From: Acidobacterium sp. S8
GTDB lineage: Bacteria > Acidobacteriota > Terriglobia > Terriglobales > Acidobacteriaceae
Length of the DNA stretch: 64,000 nucleotides
Assembly: GCF_009765985.1 (NCBI RefSeq)
Contig: NZ_LMUM01000034.1
Coordinates: 221,508 to 285,507 of the forward strand
Direction of reading: 5' to 3'
The notes below the pieces were generated by a model that was not told the DNA's origin, ran no database searches, and worked only from the letters and a program-made list of their open reading frames with translations. Shown here one piece after another: positions 1 to 9,711 of this stretch (positions are counted from its first letter, which is position 1; each line of letters starts with the position of its first letter). The position numbers were made by a program, and so were the translations under genes.

Positions 1-822
1 TTGCCTGCGTTCTTTAGCGTATTTCGCGGCACAATTCCACGCGCCCTGTGCGAGGCCCAGCATCTGGGCACCGATGCCGATACGGCCTTCGTTAAGCGTT
101 TCGATAGCGATTTTGTAGCCCTTGCCAGGCTCGCCGAGGACACTGGCGATGGGCACGCGGCAGTCTTCGAGAATCAACTCGCAGGTGGAGGAGGCACGAA
201 TGCCGAGCTTGTCTTCCTTCTTGCCCACAGTAAAGCCCGTTGAGTCTTTCTCGACAACGAAGGCGGTGATGCCTTTGTAACTCGCTGCAGGATCGAGTGT
301 GGCGAAGACGATGAAGATCCCGGCTTCCTTTGCGTTCGTGATCCAGAGCTTCTGGCCGTTGAGCAGGTAGTGGTCGCCGCGCAACTCAGCGCGTGTCTGC
401 AGGGCAAAAGCGTCAGACCCGGAAGCAGCCTCAGACAAGGCGTAGGCGCCTACCGTTCCAGTTGCAAGACGCGAGAGGTAGTGCTGCTTCTGTTCAGGGG
501 ATCCCCAGCGCAGGAATGCGTTCACGCAGAGCGTGTTCTGCACGTCGACGAGCACACCGACGGAGGCATCGATGGCGGAGATTTCTTCGACGGCGAGAAT
601 AGCCTCGAAGAACGTGCCGCCACTGCCGCCATATTCGACGGGAATTTCAATGCCCATAAGGCCGAGATTGAAGAGCTGCGGCAGCAGTTCGGCGGCGAAG
701 TGTTGCTCTTCATCCATCTGGCGGACAAGCGGACCGATGCTTTGCTGTGAAAATTCGCGCACGGTGGAGCGGAAGAGCAGCTCGTCTTCGTTCAATTGGG
801 TAAGGGGTACTGCGTCAGACAT
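1..822 (-). CDS. Acyl-CoA dehydrogenase (C-terminal part outside window)
   Basis: Partial gene: 274 residues are present, starting at the ATG at 822 and running off the left edge without a stop. The order is typical of the family: an all-alpha N-terminal domain ending in an IEIPVEYGG-type loop, then the flavin-binding middle segment with YALSEAASGSDA and WITNAKEAG, then the start of the C-terminal helical domain (GRIGIGAQMLG). Such enzymes oxidise fatty or branched-chain acyl-CoA to the trans-2-enoyl-CoA and pass electrons to ETF. The catalytic glutamate lies beyond the window, so chain-length class cannot be judged. It is divergent from the symporter at 901. Confidence 0.93.
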   Translation of the reverse strand, partial: MSDAVPLTQLNEDELLFRSTVREFSQQSIGPLVRQMDEEQHFAAELLPQLFNLGLMGIEIPVEYGGSGGTFFEAILAVEEISAIDASVGVLVDVQNTLCVNAFLRWGSPEQKQHYLSRLATGTVGAYALSEAASGSDAFALQTRAELRGDHYLLNGQKLWITNAKEAGIFIVFATLDPAASYKGITAFVVEKDSTGFTVGKKEDKLGIRASSTCELILEDCRVPIASVLGEPGKGYKIAIETLNEGRIGIGAQMLGLAQGAWNCAAKYAKERRQ

Positions 823-900
823 GGAAACCTCGAGGGCGTGGAAAACATTTGAGTGTAGCAGAGCGCAACTATATCGATCGGCGGAAATCGAATAAGATCA

Positions 901-2433
901 ATGGAACGCGAGATGACATCCTCACTGCATATAGTTGCCACTGGGATTTTCTGTGCCTGCTTTCTGCTGGTTACGCTGGCGGGCTTCTGGGCTGCGCGAT
1001 GGAAGCGCGGCGACCTCGACAGCCTGGAAGAATGGGGGCTGGCCGGGCGCCGTTTCGGAACGCTGATCACGTGGTTCCTGATCGGCGGCGACTTCTATAC
1101 CGCTTACACGGTCATTGCTGTTCCGGCGGCGCTTTATGGCACAGGGGCTCCGGGATTCTTCGCCATTCCTTACTGCATCCTGCTGTATCCGTATATGATG
1201 CTGGTGCTGCCGAGACTGTGGCAGGTTTGCAACCGTCACGGTTACATAACGCTGGCCGATTTTGTGCGCGGTCGCTTCGGCAGCCGACCGCTTTCGATTG
1301 CCATTGCGCTCACGGGGATTCTGGCGACGATGCCGTATATCGCACTGCAGCTGGTGGGTATGCGCGAGGTGATTGCCGCGCTGGGCATACATGGCGAATG
1401 GCCACTGGTGGCGGCGTTTATCATTCTGGCTGCTTACACGTATTCAAGCGGGTTGAGGGCGCCGGCGGTGATTGCGATTGTGAAGGACATCATGCTGTAC
1501 ATCATGGTGCTGGCAGCGATCATCATTATCCCCATCAAGCTAGGTGGATATGCGCATATTTTTGCCGCTGCGGGCACGGTGCTGGCGCAGAAGAAGCCTG
1601 CGGCTTCGATCATTCTGCATCCCTCACAATATTTGAGTTATACGACGCTGGCATTTGGGTCGGCGATTGCGATTGTGCTCTACCCGCATACAGCTACGGG
1701 GGTATTGAGTTCTTCGAGTGGAAAGGTTATCAAGCGCAACGCTGCGCTGCTGCCTGCCTATAACCTGCTGCTGGCGCTCATCGCCTTGCTCGGTTTTGTT
1801 GCGATTGCGGCGGGAATTCATACAGCGAATTCGTCGAGCGCGGTGCCGCTGCTCTTCATGCAGGAATTTCCGGAATGGTTCTCGGGATTCTGCCTGGCAG
1901 CGATCGGCATTGGCGCGCTGGTGCCCGCTGCGATCATGTCGATTGCTTCAGCGAATTTATTTACGCGCAATCTGTATGGCGAGCTGTGGCATCGCTCGAT
2001 GACCCCCAAGCAGGAGGCGACACAGGCCAAGCTGGTTTCGCTCTTTATCAAATTAGGCGCGCTAGTCTTCGTGCTGTTCGTGAAGGCGCAGTATGCTATC
2101 GAGCTTCAACTGCTGGGAGGCATCTGGATCGCGCAGCTCTTTCCGTCGGTGGTCTGCGGATTGTTTACGCGATGGCTGCATGGACGCGCTCTCTTTTGGG
2201 GATGGGCTGCGGGCATGGCAACGGGAACGGGCATGGCCTTTGCTCGCGACCTGAAAAGCTCCATCTATCCGATTCATTTCGGTAGTCATGTGTGGACGGT
2301 ATATGCGGCGATCCCGGCATTACTGGCGAATCTGCTGGTCTCTGTTTTAGTCACTTTGGCGCTGGACGCGATGAAGCGCGAGCGCGGACAGGATGTGACA
2401 ATCGAGGCCGACTATGTGGCGGAGCAGGCGTGA
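901..2433 (+). CDS. Sodium:solute symporter (SSS family), probable monocarboxylate uptake
   Basis: A 510-residue polytopic inner-membrane protein with about 13 hydrophobic segments from residue 8 onward. The early loop (GGDFYTAYTVIAVPAALYG, about residues 60-78) and the FADFVRGRFGS-like cytoplasmic loop place it in the sodium:solute symporter family, close to the MctP/YhjB-like branch. No strong ribosome binding site is visible; ATG at 913 is an alternative start. Only 24 bases separate it from the downstream FAD/Fe-S dehydrogenase, so the two probably form one unit. That context suggests import of lactate, glycolate or a similar 2-hydroxy acid; the substrate is inferred. Confidence 0.9.
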   Translation: MEREMTSSLHIVATGIFCACFLLVTLAGFWAARWKRGDLDSLEEWGLAGRRFGTLITWFLIGGDFYTAYTVIAVPAALYGTGAPGFFAIPYCILLYPYMMLVLPRLWQVCNRHGYITLADFVRGRFGSRPLSIAIALTGILATMPYIALQLVGMREVIAALGIHGEWPLVAAFIILAAYTYSSGLRAPAVIAIVKDIMLYIMVLAAIIIIPIKLGGYAHIFAAAGTVLAQKKPAASIILHPSQYLSYTTLAFGSAIAIVLYPHTATGVLSSSSGKVIKRNAALLPAYNLLLALIALLGFVAIAAGIHTANSSSAVPLLFMQEFPEWFSGFCLAAIGIGALVPAAIMSIASANLFTRNLYGELWHRSMTPKQEATQAKLVSLFIKLGALVFVLFVKAQYAIELQLLGGIWIAQLFPSVVCGLFTRWLHGRALFWGWAAGMATGTGMAFARDLKSSIYPIHFGSHVWTVYAAIPALLANLLVSVLVTLALDAMKRERGQDVTIEADYVAEQA

Positions 2434-2457
2434 TTCGTTAGCTGCTAGGATACTGCC

Positions 2458-5391
2458 GTGGCTTCGACATTCGACTTTCCAGTCCTGAACAATACGCAGC
2501 ATCCGCATGAGAAATTTTCCGCTTCGCATGAGCTGGAGCAGAGGCTGCGCTCGGTAGTTCGCGGCGAAGTGCGCTTCGATGCGGGCGCACGTGCCCTATA
2601 TGCGACCGATGCCTCGAACTACCGGCAGGTGCCGATTGGACTCGTCGTTCCTCTTGATGAAGAGGACGTGATTGCAGCAGTCGCTGCATGCCGTGAAATG
2701 GGTGCGCCGGTGCTGGCGCGCGGCGGCGGCACGAGCCTGGCCGGACAGTGCTGCAACGTCGCGGTGGTGCTCGATTTTTCGAAGTACATGCGGTCGATCA
2801 AGTGGCTCGATGCTGAAAAGAAGCTGGCGTATGTAGAGCCGGGGATCGTTCTCGATCGCGTGCGTGAAGCTGCCGAGGAGCATCATCTGACCTTTGCGCC
2901 TGATCCGGCAACGCATAGCCGCTGCACGCTGGGCGGCATGATCGGCAACAACTCCTGCGGCGTGCATGCGCTGATGGGCGGCAAGACGGTCGATAACATT
3001 CATTCGCTTGATATCGTTTTATATGACGGCACGCGGCTGACGGTCGGTGCGACTACCGAGGATGAGTTGCAGACGATCATCGCGGCAGGCGGGCGTCGCG
3101 GAGAAATTTATGCCGGATTGCGGAGTTTGCGCGACCGATACTCCGATCTTGTTCGGCAGCGCTTTCCGCGCATTCCGCGGCGGGTTTCCGGATATAACCT
3201 CGATGAGCTGCTGCCGGAGAATGGCTTTCATGTAGCGCGTGCGCTGGTGGGAAGTGAAGGCAGCTGCATGACGGTACTCGGCGCGACGCTGCATCTGACG
3301 GACAGTCCTCCGCATCGCCGGCTGGTAGGGCTGGGCTTTGCTGATCCATTTATTGCTGCGGATCATGTGCCCGAGGTGCTGGAGTATAGGCCAATTGGGC
3401 TCGAAGGCTTCGATGGCATGCTGGTGGATTTTATGCAGCGCAAAAAGCTGGCGGTGGATGATGTGGCGTTGCTGCCGGAGGGGCGTGGACATCTGCTGGT
3501 GGAATTTGGTGGCTGGTCGCCGGAAGATGCTGATTCCCAAGTCGAGCGTTTTGTGCAGGGAATATCGCAGACGCCTGCTTCGGTTCGCAGATACAGCAGT
3601 GAAGAGGCGCCGCGGGTGTGGCATGTACGCGAGTCGGCGCTTGGCTCAACCGTGTTTGTTCCGGGCGAGCCGCATGGATGGGAAGGTTGGGAAGACGCCG
3701 CGGTTCCGCCGGCGAAACTTGGCTCATACCTCCGCGCTCTTTTCCACCTCATGGACGAGTTTGGCTACCGTAGCCCCATGTATGGTCACTTTGGGCAGGG
3801 ATGCGTGCACATGCGCATCAACTTCGACCTCGAGAGCGAGCCGGGTATTCGCAAATTCCGCGTGTTTCTGGATCGCGCGACGGATGTGGTCATTGAGCAC
3901 GGTGGATCCCTTTCAGGCGAGCACGGGGATGGACAGGCGCGGGCTGCGTTGCTGCCGAAGATGTTCGGGCCGGAACTGATGCAGGCCTTCCGCGAATTTA
4001 AGGCACTGTGGGACCCGCTGAACAGGATGAATCCGGGCAAGCTGGTGGATCCGGTGAACGTTTATGAACCGCATGAAAACCTGCGATTAGGCGCGAACTA
4101 TGTCTCGGAAAAGACCGCGACCTATTTCCAATTTCCTGAAGATAAGGGATCGCTGGCGGAAGCTACGTTGCGCTGTGTGGGTGTGGGCGCATGCCGTAAG
4201 CAGGGCGTAGGTACGATGTGCCCCAGCTACATGGCCACGAAGGAAGAAAAACATTCGACGCGCGGGCGAGCGCATCTGCTGTGGGAGATGCTGGAAGGCA
4301 ACGTGCTGGATCGCAACTGGAATAGCGAGGCTGTGCATGAGGCGCTCGATCTGTGCCTCTCCTGCAAGGCGTGTAAAACCGAATGCCCGGTCAATGTAGA
4401 CGTAGCGACTTATAAGGCAGAGTTCCTTGCGCATTACCATGAGAAGCATCGGCACGCGCTCCGCGATTACGCATTCGCCTTCATGGATCGCTGGGCGCAT
4501 CTTGCGTCTGCGATTCCAGGCATAACAACGCGCGCGGCTAATTTGCCCCTGCAGGTTCCGGGTCTGCGCGAGATTGTGAAGCAGGTATTGGGAGTCGCAC
4601 CGCAGCGTAGCCTTCCGCGCTTTGCCGCTCGCAGCTACCAGAGCGGCGTGAGTGATCGGAATTCACGCACAGAGCAGGTTCTGCTGTGGCCGGACACATG
4701 GAACAACTATTACCATCCGCATGTTCTTGAGTCGGCGCGGCAGGTGCTTACGGATGCGGGTTTCGCGCCATACACGCCAAAGCAGCACGTCTGCTGCGGG
4801 CGGCCGCTTTATGATTTCGGATTTCTCACGGAAGCGCGCTCGTATCTCGAAAAAATTCTGCGGGACTTTGCTCCGCAGATTGAAGCAGGAACGGCCTTCA
4901 TTTTCCTTGAACCCAGTTGCGCCAGCGTCTTTCGTGATGAGCTATTAAATTTCTTTCCATCAAATGACGGCGCGAAGAGGCTAAGTAGCCAGACTTATCT
5001 GCTGAGCGAATTCCTTGTCCGCCAAGCACCTCAGTATCGGCCGCCAAGTCTCACCGGACAACGCATCGTGTTGCATGGACACTGCCACCACAAATCGCTT
5101 TTCAAGATGAAGGACGAGATTGCAATTTTGAAAGCCACAGGGGCAGACGTCCAGACGCTCGATTCCGGCTGCTGTGGCATGGCCGGACCATTTGGTTTTG
5201 AGAAAGAGAAATACGAAGTATCACAGGCGCTTGGAGAGCGTGTCCTGTTGCCTGCAGCGCGGAGCGCCTCGGATAAGACGCTGCTGGTGTCAGATGGTTT
5301 CAGCTGCCGGGAGCAGATCGCTCAGAATACAAACCGCCGTGCGCTGCACTTCGCTGAGGTGATCAGTAGTCGCCGTGGACGACATTCTTAA
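2458..5391 (+). CDS. FAD-linked oxidase fused to Fe-S/CCG domain (D-lactate or glycolate dehydrogenase type)
   Basis: This 977-residue protein joins a GlcD/DLD-type flavoprotein to a GlcF-type Fe-S subunit. FAD-binding motifs are RGGGTSLAGQC (about residue 87) and GMIGNNSCGVHAL (about 160). Two ferredoxin-like cysteine clusters follow near residues 572 (CVGVGACRKQGVGTMCP) and 633 (CLSCKACKTECP). Two CCG motifs lie near 778 (CCGRPLYDFG) and 905 (CCGMAGPFG). The family oxidises D-lactate, glycolate or longer 2-hydroxy acids at the membrane and feeds electrons to quinone. The start is GTG, as no in-frame ATG occurs before residue 80. It follows the symporter by 24 bases and overlaps the convergent dehydrogenase at its 3' end by 29 bases. 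Confidence 0.93.
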   Translation: MASTFDFPVLNNTQHPHEKFSASHELEQRLRSVVRGEVRFDAGARALYATDASNYRQVPIGLVVPLDEEDVIAAVAACREMGAPVLARGGGTSLAGQCCNVAVVLDFSKYMRSIKWLDAEKKLAYVEPGIVLDRVREAAEEHHLTFAPDPATHSRCTLGGMIGNNSCGVHALMGGKTVDNIHSLDIVLYDGTRLTVGATTEDELQTIIAAGGRRGEIYAGLRSLRDRYSDLVRQRFPRIPRRVSGYNLDELLPENGFHVARALVGSEGSCMTVLGATLHLTDSPPHRRLVGLGFADPFIAADHVPEVLEYRPIGLEGFDGMLVDFMQRKKLAVDDVALLPEGRGHLLVEFGGWSPEDADSQVERFVQGISQTPASVRRYSSEEAPRVWHVRESALGSTVFVPGEPHGWEGWEDAAVPPAKLGSYLRALFHLMDEFGYRSPMYGHFGQGCVHMRINFDLESEPGIRKFRVFLDRATDVVIEHGGSLSGEHGDGQARAALLPKMFGPELMQAFREFKALWDPLNRMNPGKLVDPVNVYEPHENLRLGANYVSEKTATYFQFPEDKGSLAEATLRCVGVGACRKQGVGTMCPSYMATKEEKHSTRGRAHLLWEMLEGNVLDRNWNSEAVHEALDLCLSCKACKTECPVNVDVATYKAEFLAHYHEKHRHALRDYAFAFMDRWAHLASAIPGITTRAANLPLQVPGLREIVKQVLGVAPQRSLPRFAARSYQSGVSDRNSRTEQVLLWPDTWNNYYHPHVLESARQVLTDAGFAPYTPKQHVCCGRPLYDFGFLTEARSYLEKILRDFAPQIEAGTAFIFLEPSCASVFRDELLNFFPSNDGAKRLSSQTYLLSEFLVRQAPQYRPPSLTGQRIVLHGHCHHKSLFKMKDEIAILKATGADVQTLDSGCCGMAGPFGFEKEKYEVSQALGERVLLPAARSASDKTLLVSDGFSCREQIAQNTNRRALHFAEVISSRRGRHS

Positions 5392-6328
5392 GCGACTCGC
5401 CATGCATGAATCGCCTGATTTGTTGCGCGACGAGATCAAATGCGCGGGGCATGAACAGCGGGCTTGAGCCACCGACATGCGGCGTGAGCAGCAGGTTTGG
5501 CGCGGTCCACAGCGGGTGTCCTTCAGGCAGCGGTTCAGGATCAGTAACATCAAGCGCTGCGCGAATTCGCTTGTCTGTAAGCGCCTCGACCAGTGCGTCG
5601 GTATCAACGACAGGTCCGCGGGCGGCGTTAACGAGCAATGCACCCTGCTTCATGCATGCGATGGCGTCGGCGTCGATAAGATGGTGTGTTTCCGGTGTGA
5701 GCGGAACGATGAGAACGATAATATCGGCTGTATACAACAGTTCGCGTAGCCTGCTGACTGGTTCTACGCCGGGCTTTGCCGAGCGAGCCACGCGCACAAT
5801 GTTCACTCCGAATGGAACCAGACGCTCTTCGATCGATTTGCCGATCGAGCCATAGCCGACGATCATCACCGTCTTGCCTTCCAGCTCTTCGATCAAGACA
5901 GGCGGATAATTGTGAGTCTGCGTCTTATAGATGGAGCGGTAGTTTTCGTCGGCAACATCGCGCGAAACCCACTTGCCCGCCCGTTGAAGATCGAAATAAA
6001 AGGGCAGGAATTTGGTCATCGCGAGAATTGCACTCACTGTCCATTCAGACGTAGCGACGTTGTGAACGCCCTGTGCATCGCACAGAATTGCGCCCGGAGG
6101 CACGAAGTTTCGTTGCCAATCGACGCCGGCTTGTAAGGATTGCACAACTTTTACGCCGCGAAGAAACGGCGCGACCGGCTGCGCATCTTTAGCGAAGATA
6201 GGCGTAACCCAGAAATCGATTTCGATGGGGACCGCGGGCGCTTTAGGCAGGACGATGACGTCGGCTTCTTTGGGCAGCTTTGCAATTAAAGGCGCGTCCG
6301 CCCAGTAGGGAACTCCAACTCTTATCAC
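5363..6328 (-). CDS. D-2-hydroxyacid dehydrogenase, NAD(P)-dependent
   Basis: The 321-residue protein has the D-isomer-specific 2-hydroxyacid dehydrogenase fold. The dinucleotide motif VGYGSIGKSIEERL lies near residue 158. The catalytic set is readable in order: Arg in NAARGPVVD (about 230), Glu in DVTDPEPLPEGHP (about 268) and His in LLTPHVGG (about 284). It would reduce 2-keto acids to D-2-hydroxy acids or the reverse; the exact substrate is not readable. Its 3' end overlaps the end of the opposite-strand FAD/Fe-S dehydrogenase, a convergent arrangement, and both act on 2-hydroxy acids. Confidence 0.93.
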   Translation of the reverse strand: MIRVGVPYWADAPLIAKLPKEADVIVLPKAPAVPIEIDFWVTPIFAKDAQPVAPFLRGVKVVQSLQAGVDWQRNFVPPGAILCDAQGVHNVATSEWTVSAILAMTKFLPFYFDLQRAGKWVSRDVADENYRSIYKTQTHNYPPVLIEELEGKTVMIVGYGSIGKSIEERLVPFGVNIVRVARSAKPGVEPVSRLRELLYTADIIVLIVPLTPETHHLIDADAIACMKQGALLVNAARGPVVDTDALVEALTDKRIRAALDVTDPEPLPEGHPLWTAPNLLLTPHVGGSSPLFMPRAFDLVAQQIRRFMHGESLKNVVHGDY

Positions 6329-6488
6329 GTGTCCAGGCTCCTGCGGAATGGAAGGATTGCACTGACAGATTATCTCAGTGAGCAGACGATATTGAGTCGA
6401 TCCGGATGGAAATCTGTGTTACCTATTCGAAAGTTCGCAGACTCAAGATCGTGCCTTCTATCTGAGTGCAGAAGGCACGAGTTCGATG

Positions 6489-7265
6489 TCACTGCTTCTG
6501 ATGGAAGACGGCGTCGTTAATATCGGGCCAGAATTCTTTAAAGATGAATGTCAATCCATCGAGACCTACGTTTGTGAGCCAGTGCTGGCCAACTTTTGTC
6601 CAGGTGCGCTCCTGGGCCGGATAGTAAAGGCTGGAGATACCTGATGCAGCGCCTGCCCCGACTATCTCTGAGGCATTAAAGGTTTCATTGCCCGCGTCGG
6701 TGCGCGTAATGAGGACGCGGGAGAAGGAATAGGCACTTCGCTTTATGAGGCCACCGTGCCCTAATGTGTAGTAGCGCGAATCCTGCTTGAGCACTGTGGG
6801 GAAGATGAATTCGACGTTATAGTTCTCGACTGCCTGGTCAGCGAACGTATGCCAGTAATAGCGGCCGTAGCCTGCTGCACCCTGGTCAAATTCAGGGTAT
6901 GAGTCCTCTGCCTGACTGATGCCTGCCAAAATTCCGGCAAAGATGAAAGCTGAATAATCGAAGCTGTCCTGCGTGGAGGTGATGAATTTATCTTTCATGG
7001 ACTGAGGCGGGAGCTTTTCATTCGCGGAAACCGAGCGAAAATTGGGTATTATGCCGAGAATGCGTTTCGTCTGCTTTCCCTCTGTGCTCGCCGGCGGCTG
7101 CTGGCTCTGAGCCGTGCCGGTCTGGTCCTGTTCCGCGAATGTGATATCAGGTGCGTCGGGAAGATTGTCTGTAGACGCAATAGTGTGGGATTGCGCATTG
7201 GCCATGGAAAATGCGGCAAAAGAGAGAAGACACATACAAGAAAGAAAAAAAAAGCTTCGGCGCAT
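6489..7265 (-). CDS. Exported hypothetical protein
   Basis: A 258-residue protein with a clear N-terminal signal peptide (MRRSFFFLSCMCLLSFAAF, cleavage probably after ANA near residue 25). A proline/glutamine-rich low-complexity linker follows to about residue 70. The rest has aromatic and small-residue patches (AAGYGRYYWHTFADQAVENY, YYTLGHGGLIKRSAYSFSR) and a glycine/alanine segment (GAGAASGISSLYYPAQE). I believe similar exported proteins recur in Acidobacteriota, but no function is known to me. It could be periplasmic or outer-membrane associated. It lies 160 bases upstream of the hydroxyacid dehydrogenase on the same strand. Confidence 0.85.
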   Translation of the reverse strand: MRRSFFFLSCMCLLSFAAFSMANAQSHTIASTDNLPDAPDITFAEQDQTGTAQSQQPPASTEGKQTKRILGIIPNFRSVSANEKLPPQSMKDKFITSTQDSFDYSAFIFAGILAGISQAEDSYPEFDQGAAGYGRYYWHTFADQAVENYNVEFIFPTVLKQDSRYYTLGHGGLIKRSAYSFSRVLITRTDAGNETFNASEIVGAGAASGISSLYYPAQERTWTKVGQHWLTNVGLDGLTFIFKEFWPDINDAVFHQKQ

Positions 7266-7328
7266 GCAGGTTTAGACGAAATATATTGCAGACAAGGTGC
7301 AATTAAACGCGAAATCGCATTCGTGCGG

Positions 7329-8501
7329 TCATTTTAGAAACTTAGCCAGGGCTTCAATACCTGCTTCAATCGCCGAATCAGGCACTGAATAGCCGAAGCG
7401 TACATGGCCTTCGCCCTGCGCGCCGAATACTACGCCGGGGATCGTGGCAACATGCGCCTTTTCCAGTAATATCCCGGCAGCTTTACGGCTGTCCTTGTTG
7501 ATTCTGCTGACATTCGGCAGAGCGTAAAAGGCTCCTTCCGGCATTTCGCAGGTCAGGCCAAGTTCATTCAGGGCCTTTACGAGCGAATCACGCTTACGCC
7601 GGTATTCTTCGCGCCGCCCATCGAGAAAGCTCTGAGGAGTTGCCAGCGCTTCCAGAGCAGCCCATTGCGAGGGTGTCGATACGCCGTTGACGGAATAGAG
7701 CACCAGCTTGCGCAGCCCGCTCATGAACGGTTCTTTGGCGACAACGTAACCTACGCGCCACCCTGTCATTCCGTAGCTCTTGGAAAAAGTGTAGGTCGAG
7801 ATAGTGTGTTCAGCCATGCCCGGCAATGAGCCGATGGAGACGTGGTCGCCATCATAGACGAGATCTTCATAGGCCTCGTCGGCGATGACGATAAGGTTGT
7901 GTTTCTTTGCAAAGGCTGCGACCTCTTCTGCTTCCTTTCGCGAAAATACTGTTCCTGACGGATTCTGGGGTGTGTTGTAGTAGATCGCCTTCGTGTGCGG
8001 CGTGGAGAATTGCTCGAGCGTCTGCGTGATCCCGTGGCGTCGCGCGCTTGCCGTGGGCACCAGCAGCGGACGCGCTTGAGCGCCAGTGACCATGTCGCGG
8101 ATGGGAGTCCAGTAAGGGGAAAAGAGCAGCAGATCATCGCCGGGATCGAGGACAGCCTGAAAGGCTGCATAGAGTGCGTGTGCGCCACCGGCAGTGACGA
8201 GCACGTCGTCGAATTTCACGTCGAGATGGTTGCGGTTCCGCAGCTTTTCGACGAGAGCCTCCCTCAGTGGGACAATTCCGGACGAGGGCGCGTATTTTGT
8301 CTTGTTCTCAACGAGGGCCCGGATCATGGCGTACTTTACCGGTTCCGGCGTCTCAAAAAAGGGCTCGCCACCGTGAAAAGCGTGTACGATTTCCCCCGCC
8401 GTGCGAAGCTCAATGACTTTGTTGCGGACCTGGACGATGTCGGAAAATCCGACCTCATCCAGACGTTTTGCCAGGCGGAATGCGCTCTTTTTCGTAGCCA
8501 T
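7329..8501 (-). CDS. Pyridoxal-phosphate aminotransferase, class I/II
   Basis: A 390-residue fold-type I aminotransferase. It carries the substrate-side region VKYAMIRALVENKTKYAPSS, the PLP-stacking region (TAGGAHALYAAFQ), the NPQNPSG-type motif (YYNTPQNPSGTVF), the Asp of VIADEAYEDLVYD and the Schiff-base lysine in YTFSKSYGMTGWRVGY near residue 237. The reading frame is open for 147 more codons upstream, but that part looks non-coding. The ATG at 8501 has GGAGA about ten bases before it and matches the usual family length, so I start there. Aspartate/aromatic-type specificity is likely but not decided. Confidence 0.93.
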   Translation of the reverse strand: MATKKSAFRLAKRLDEVGFSDIVQVRNKVIELRTAGEIVHAFHGGEPFFETPEPVKYAMIRALVENKTKYAPSSGIVPLREALVEKLRNRNHLDVKFDDVLVTAGGAHALYAAFQAVLDPGDDLLLFSPYWTPIRDMVTGAQARPLLVPTASARRHGITQTLEQFSTPHTKAIYYNTPQNPSGTVFSRKEAEEVAAFAKKHNLIVIADEAYEDLVYDGDHVSIGSLPGMAEHTISTYTFSKSYGMTGWRVGYVVAKEPFMSGLRKLVLYSVNGVSTPSQWAALEALATPQSFLDGRREEYRRKRDSLVKALNELGLTCEMPEGAFYALPNVSRINKDSRKAAGILLEKAHVATIPGVVFGAQGEGHVRFGYSVPDSAIEAGIEALAKFLK

Positions 8502-8690
8502 TGCGAACTTTCTCCAGATCAGGAAATCGGTTGGCGAAGTGCGAACCGGGGAGCGCCAAACTAATAAGCTTATCCGATCCTGGGCTTTTGCAGTGTCGTC
8601 CCGGACCCGTGGGACACCCGGAAGACTCTCAGGAACCATCTCAACTGTGGACGCGTATGATTTGTCAGCAGCGATAGAGGAGTGCAGCTT

Positions 8691-9119
8691 ATGACCACGC
8701 CCTGGATAACTGGAGACCTTACGGATGAACAGCGCGCGGTCTTTTATGCGCAGATGTCGGCAGTACAGAAAGACGAAGTGGTGGGCGTGCTGCTGGCGCT
8801 GTTTCTGGGGACCTTCGGGGCGCACCACTTTTATCTGCGTCGCAACGGCATGGGCGTCATATATGTATTGTTCTGCTGGTCCGGCATTCCCACCATTGCC
8901 AGCCTGATCGAATGCTTCTTTATGCCTGCCCGGGTGCGACAATACAACGCCGAACAGGCAGCTATCCTGGCCTCCAGCCTGCGTTATGCCATCCCGGCAA
9001 CAGCAGGCATGGTAACGACGGCTTTACTGCCCGCAGGTGGATCAAGATGCTTTTCGTGTGGAACTCCGCTGCCGGCGGGTGTGAAATTCTGCAGCCGTTG
9101 CGGCGCTCCAGTGGAATAG
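8691..9119 (+). CDS. TM2-domain membrane protein with C-terminal zinc ribbon
   Basis: The 142-residue protein has a TM2 domain: two hydrophobic segments (about residues 27-45 and 52-75) around the signature GTFGAHHFYLRRNGMGV, where the conserved Gly, His, Phe and Tyr are all present. After a variable linker and a third hydrophobic patch, the C-terminus is a small zinc ribbon with two CxxC knuckles (CFSCG and CSRCG). AGAGGAG at 8676-8682 supports ATG at 8691 over the GTG at 8682. Its role is unknown; it is probably a small inner-membrane protein. It is divergent from the aminotransferase. Confidence 0.88.
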   Translation: MTTPWITGDLTDEQRAVFYAQMSAVQKDEVVGVLLALFLGTFGAHHFYLRRNGMGVIYVLFCWSGIPTIASLIECFFMPARVRQYNAEQAAILASSLRYAIPATAGMVTTALLPAGGSRCFSCGTPLPAGVKFCSRCGAPVE

Positions 9120-9123
9120 ACGT

Positions 9124-9687
9124 TCAGGAACGTAATGCCTGCATCACGAAGTCGGCGCGCTCCGAGATAGAAGTCCTCGGGATCTCGATTAAATTGTAGC
9201 CATACTCGACGTAAACATCTTTGATCGTCTGATACACGGCGACGGATTCAGCATAGGTCTGCTTGCGCTCGGAATCGGTTTCGTAAATCTCCTCCCAGGG
9301 CGGAGTGAGAAAAACGTTGCGGTTGTAGCGGAGAAGCTGCGCATGCGCGTAAGAGTCTTCCGGCAATGTGAGTTGCGCGAGGCGATAATGGGCAAAAGTA
9401 TCCAGGATGCCGCGATCGAAAATCGTTACCTGCTGTGCATTCGCGTATGCCAGATAATCTTCGATGGATTTTTTCAACATTAACTCTGAATAACGCTGCA
9501 TGTTCTTCCAAGGAACAGCATCGCCGCCGTTGCGCATTTCCTGCTGGATGATGTCACGTGCCGCTTCGGGAACACATGCGCTGCCGCGGCTGATCAACTC
9601 ATCCAGCAACTTGGTTTTTCCAGTGCCGGGACCGCCTGTGATGACATACAGGCGGTCATTGGATTGTTCTTTGATTTGGGTCGGCAT
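9124..9687 (-). CDS. P-loop ATPase, AAA_28/NadR-like
   Basis: A 187-residue single-domain ATPase. The Walker A motif is GGPGTGKTKLLDEL (about residues 18-31). A Walker B-like DRGILDTFAHY lies near residue 90 and the Arg-rich end of the domain is RTSISERADF. The layout matches the small AAA_28 family that includes NadR ribosylnicotinamide kinase-like and Ttd14-like proteins; substrate and partner are unknown. It is the last gene of a minus-strand run after dnaG and the 310-residue unknown protein, with a 24-base gap. It converges with the TM2 gene, ending four bases from it. Confidence 0.88.
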   Translation of the reverse strand: MPTQIKEQSNDRLYVITGGPGTGKTKLLDELISRGSACVPEAARDIIQQEMRNGGDAVPWKNMQRYSELMLKKSIEDYLAYANAQQVTIFDRGILDTFAHYRLAQLTLPEDSYAHAQLLRYNRNVFLTPPWEEIYETDSERKQTYAESVAVYQTIKDVYVEYGYNLIEIPRTSISERADFVMQALRS

Positions 9688-9711
9688 TTCTCTCGAGCGG
9701 AGAGCGTGGTC

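Noticed and set aside
849-1763. Long plus-strand open frame over the symporter
   Set aside because: It lies in another frame of the symporter gene, has Gly/Arg/Cys-rich composition and no family features.
8502-8942. 147-codon N-terminal extension of the aminotransferase
   Set aside because: It overlaps the TM2 gene on the other strand and does not resemble an aminotransferase; the start at 8501 has a ribosome site.
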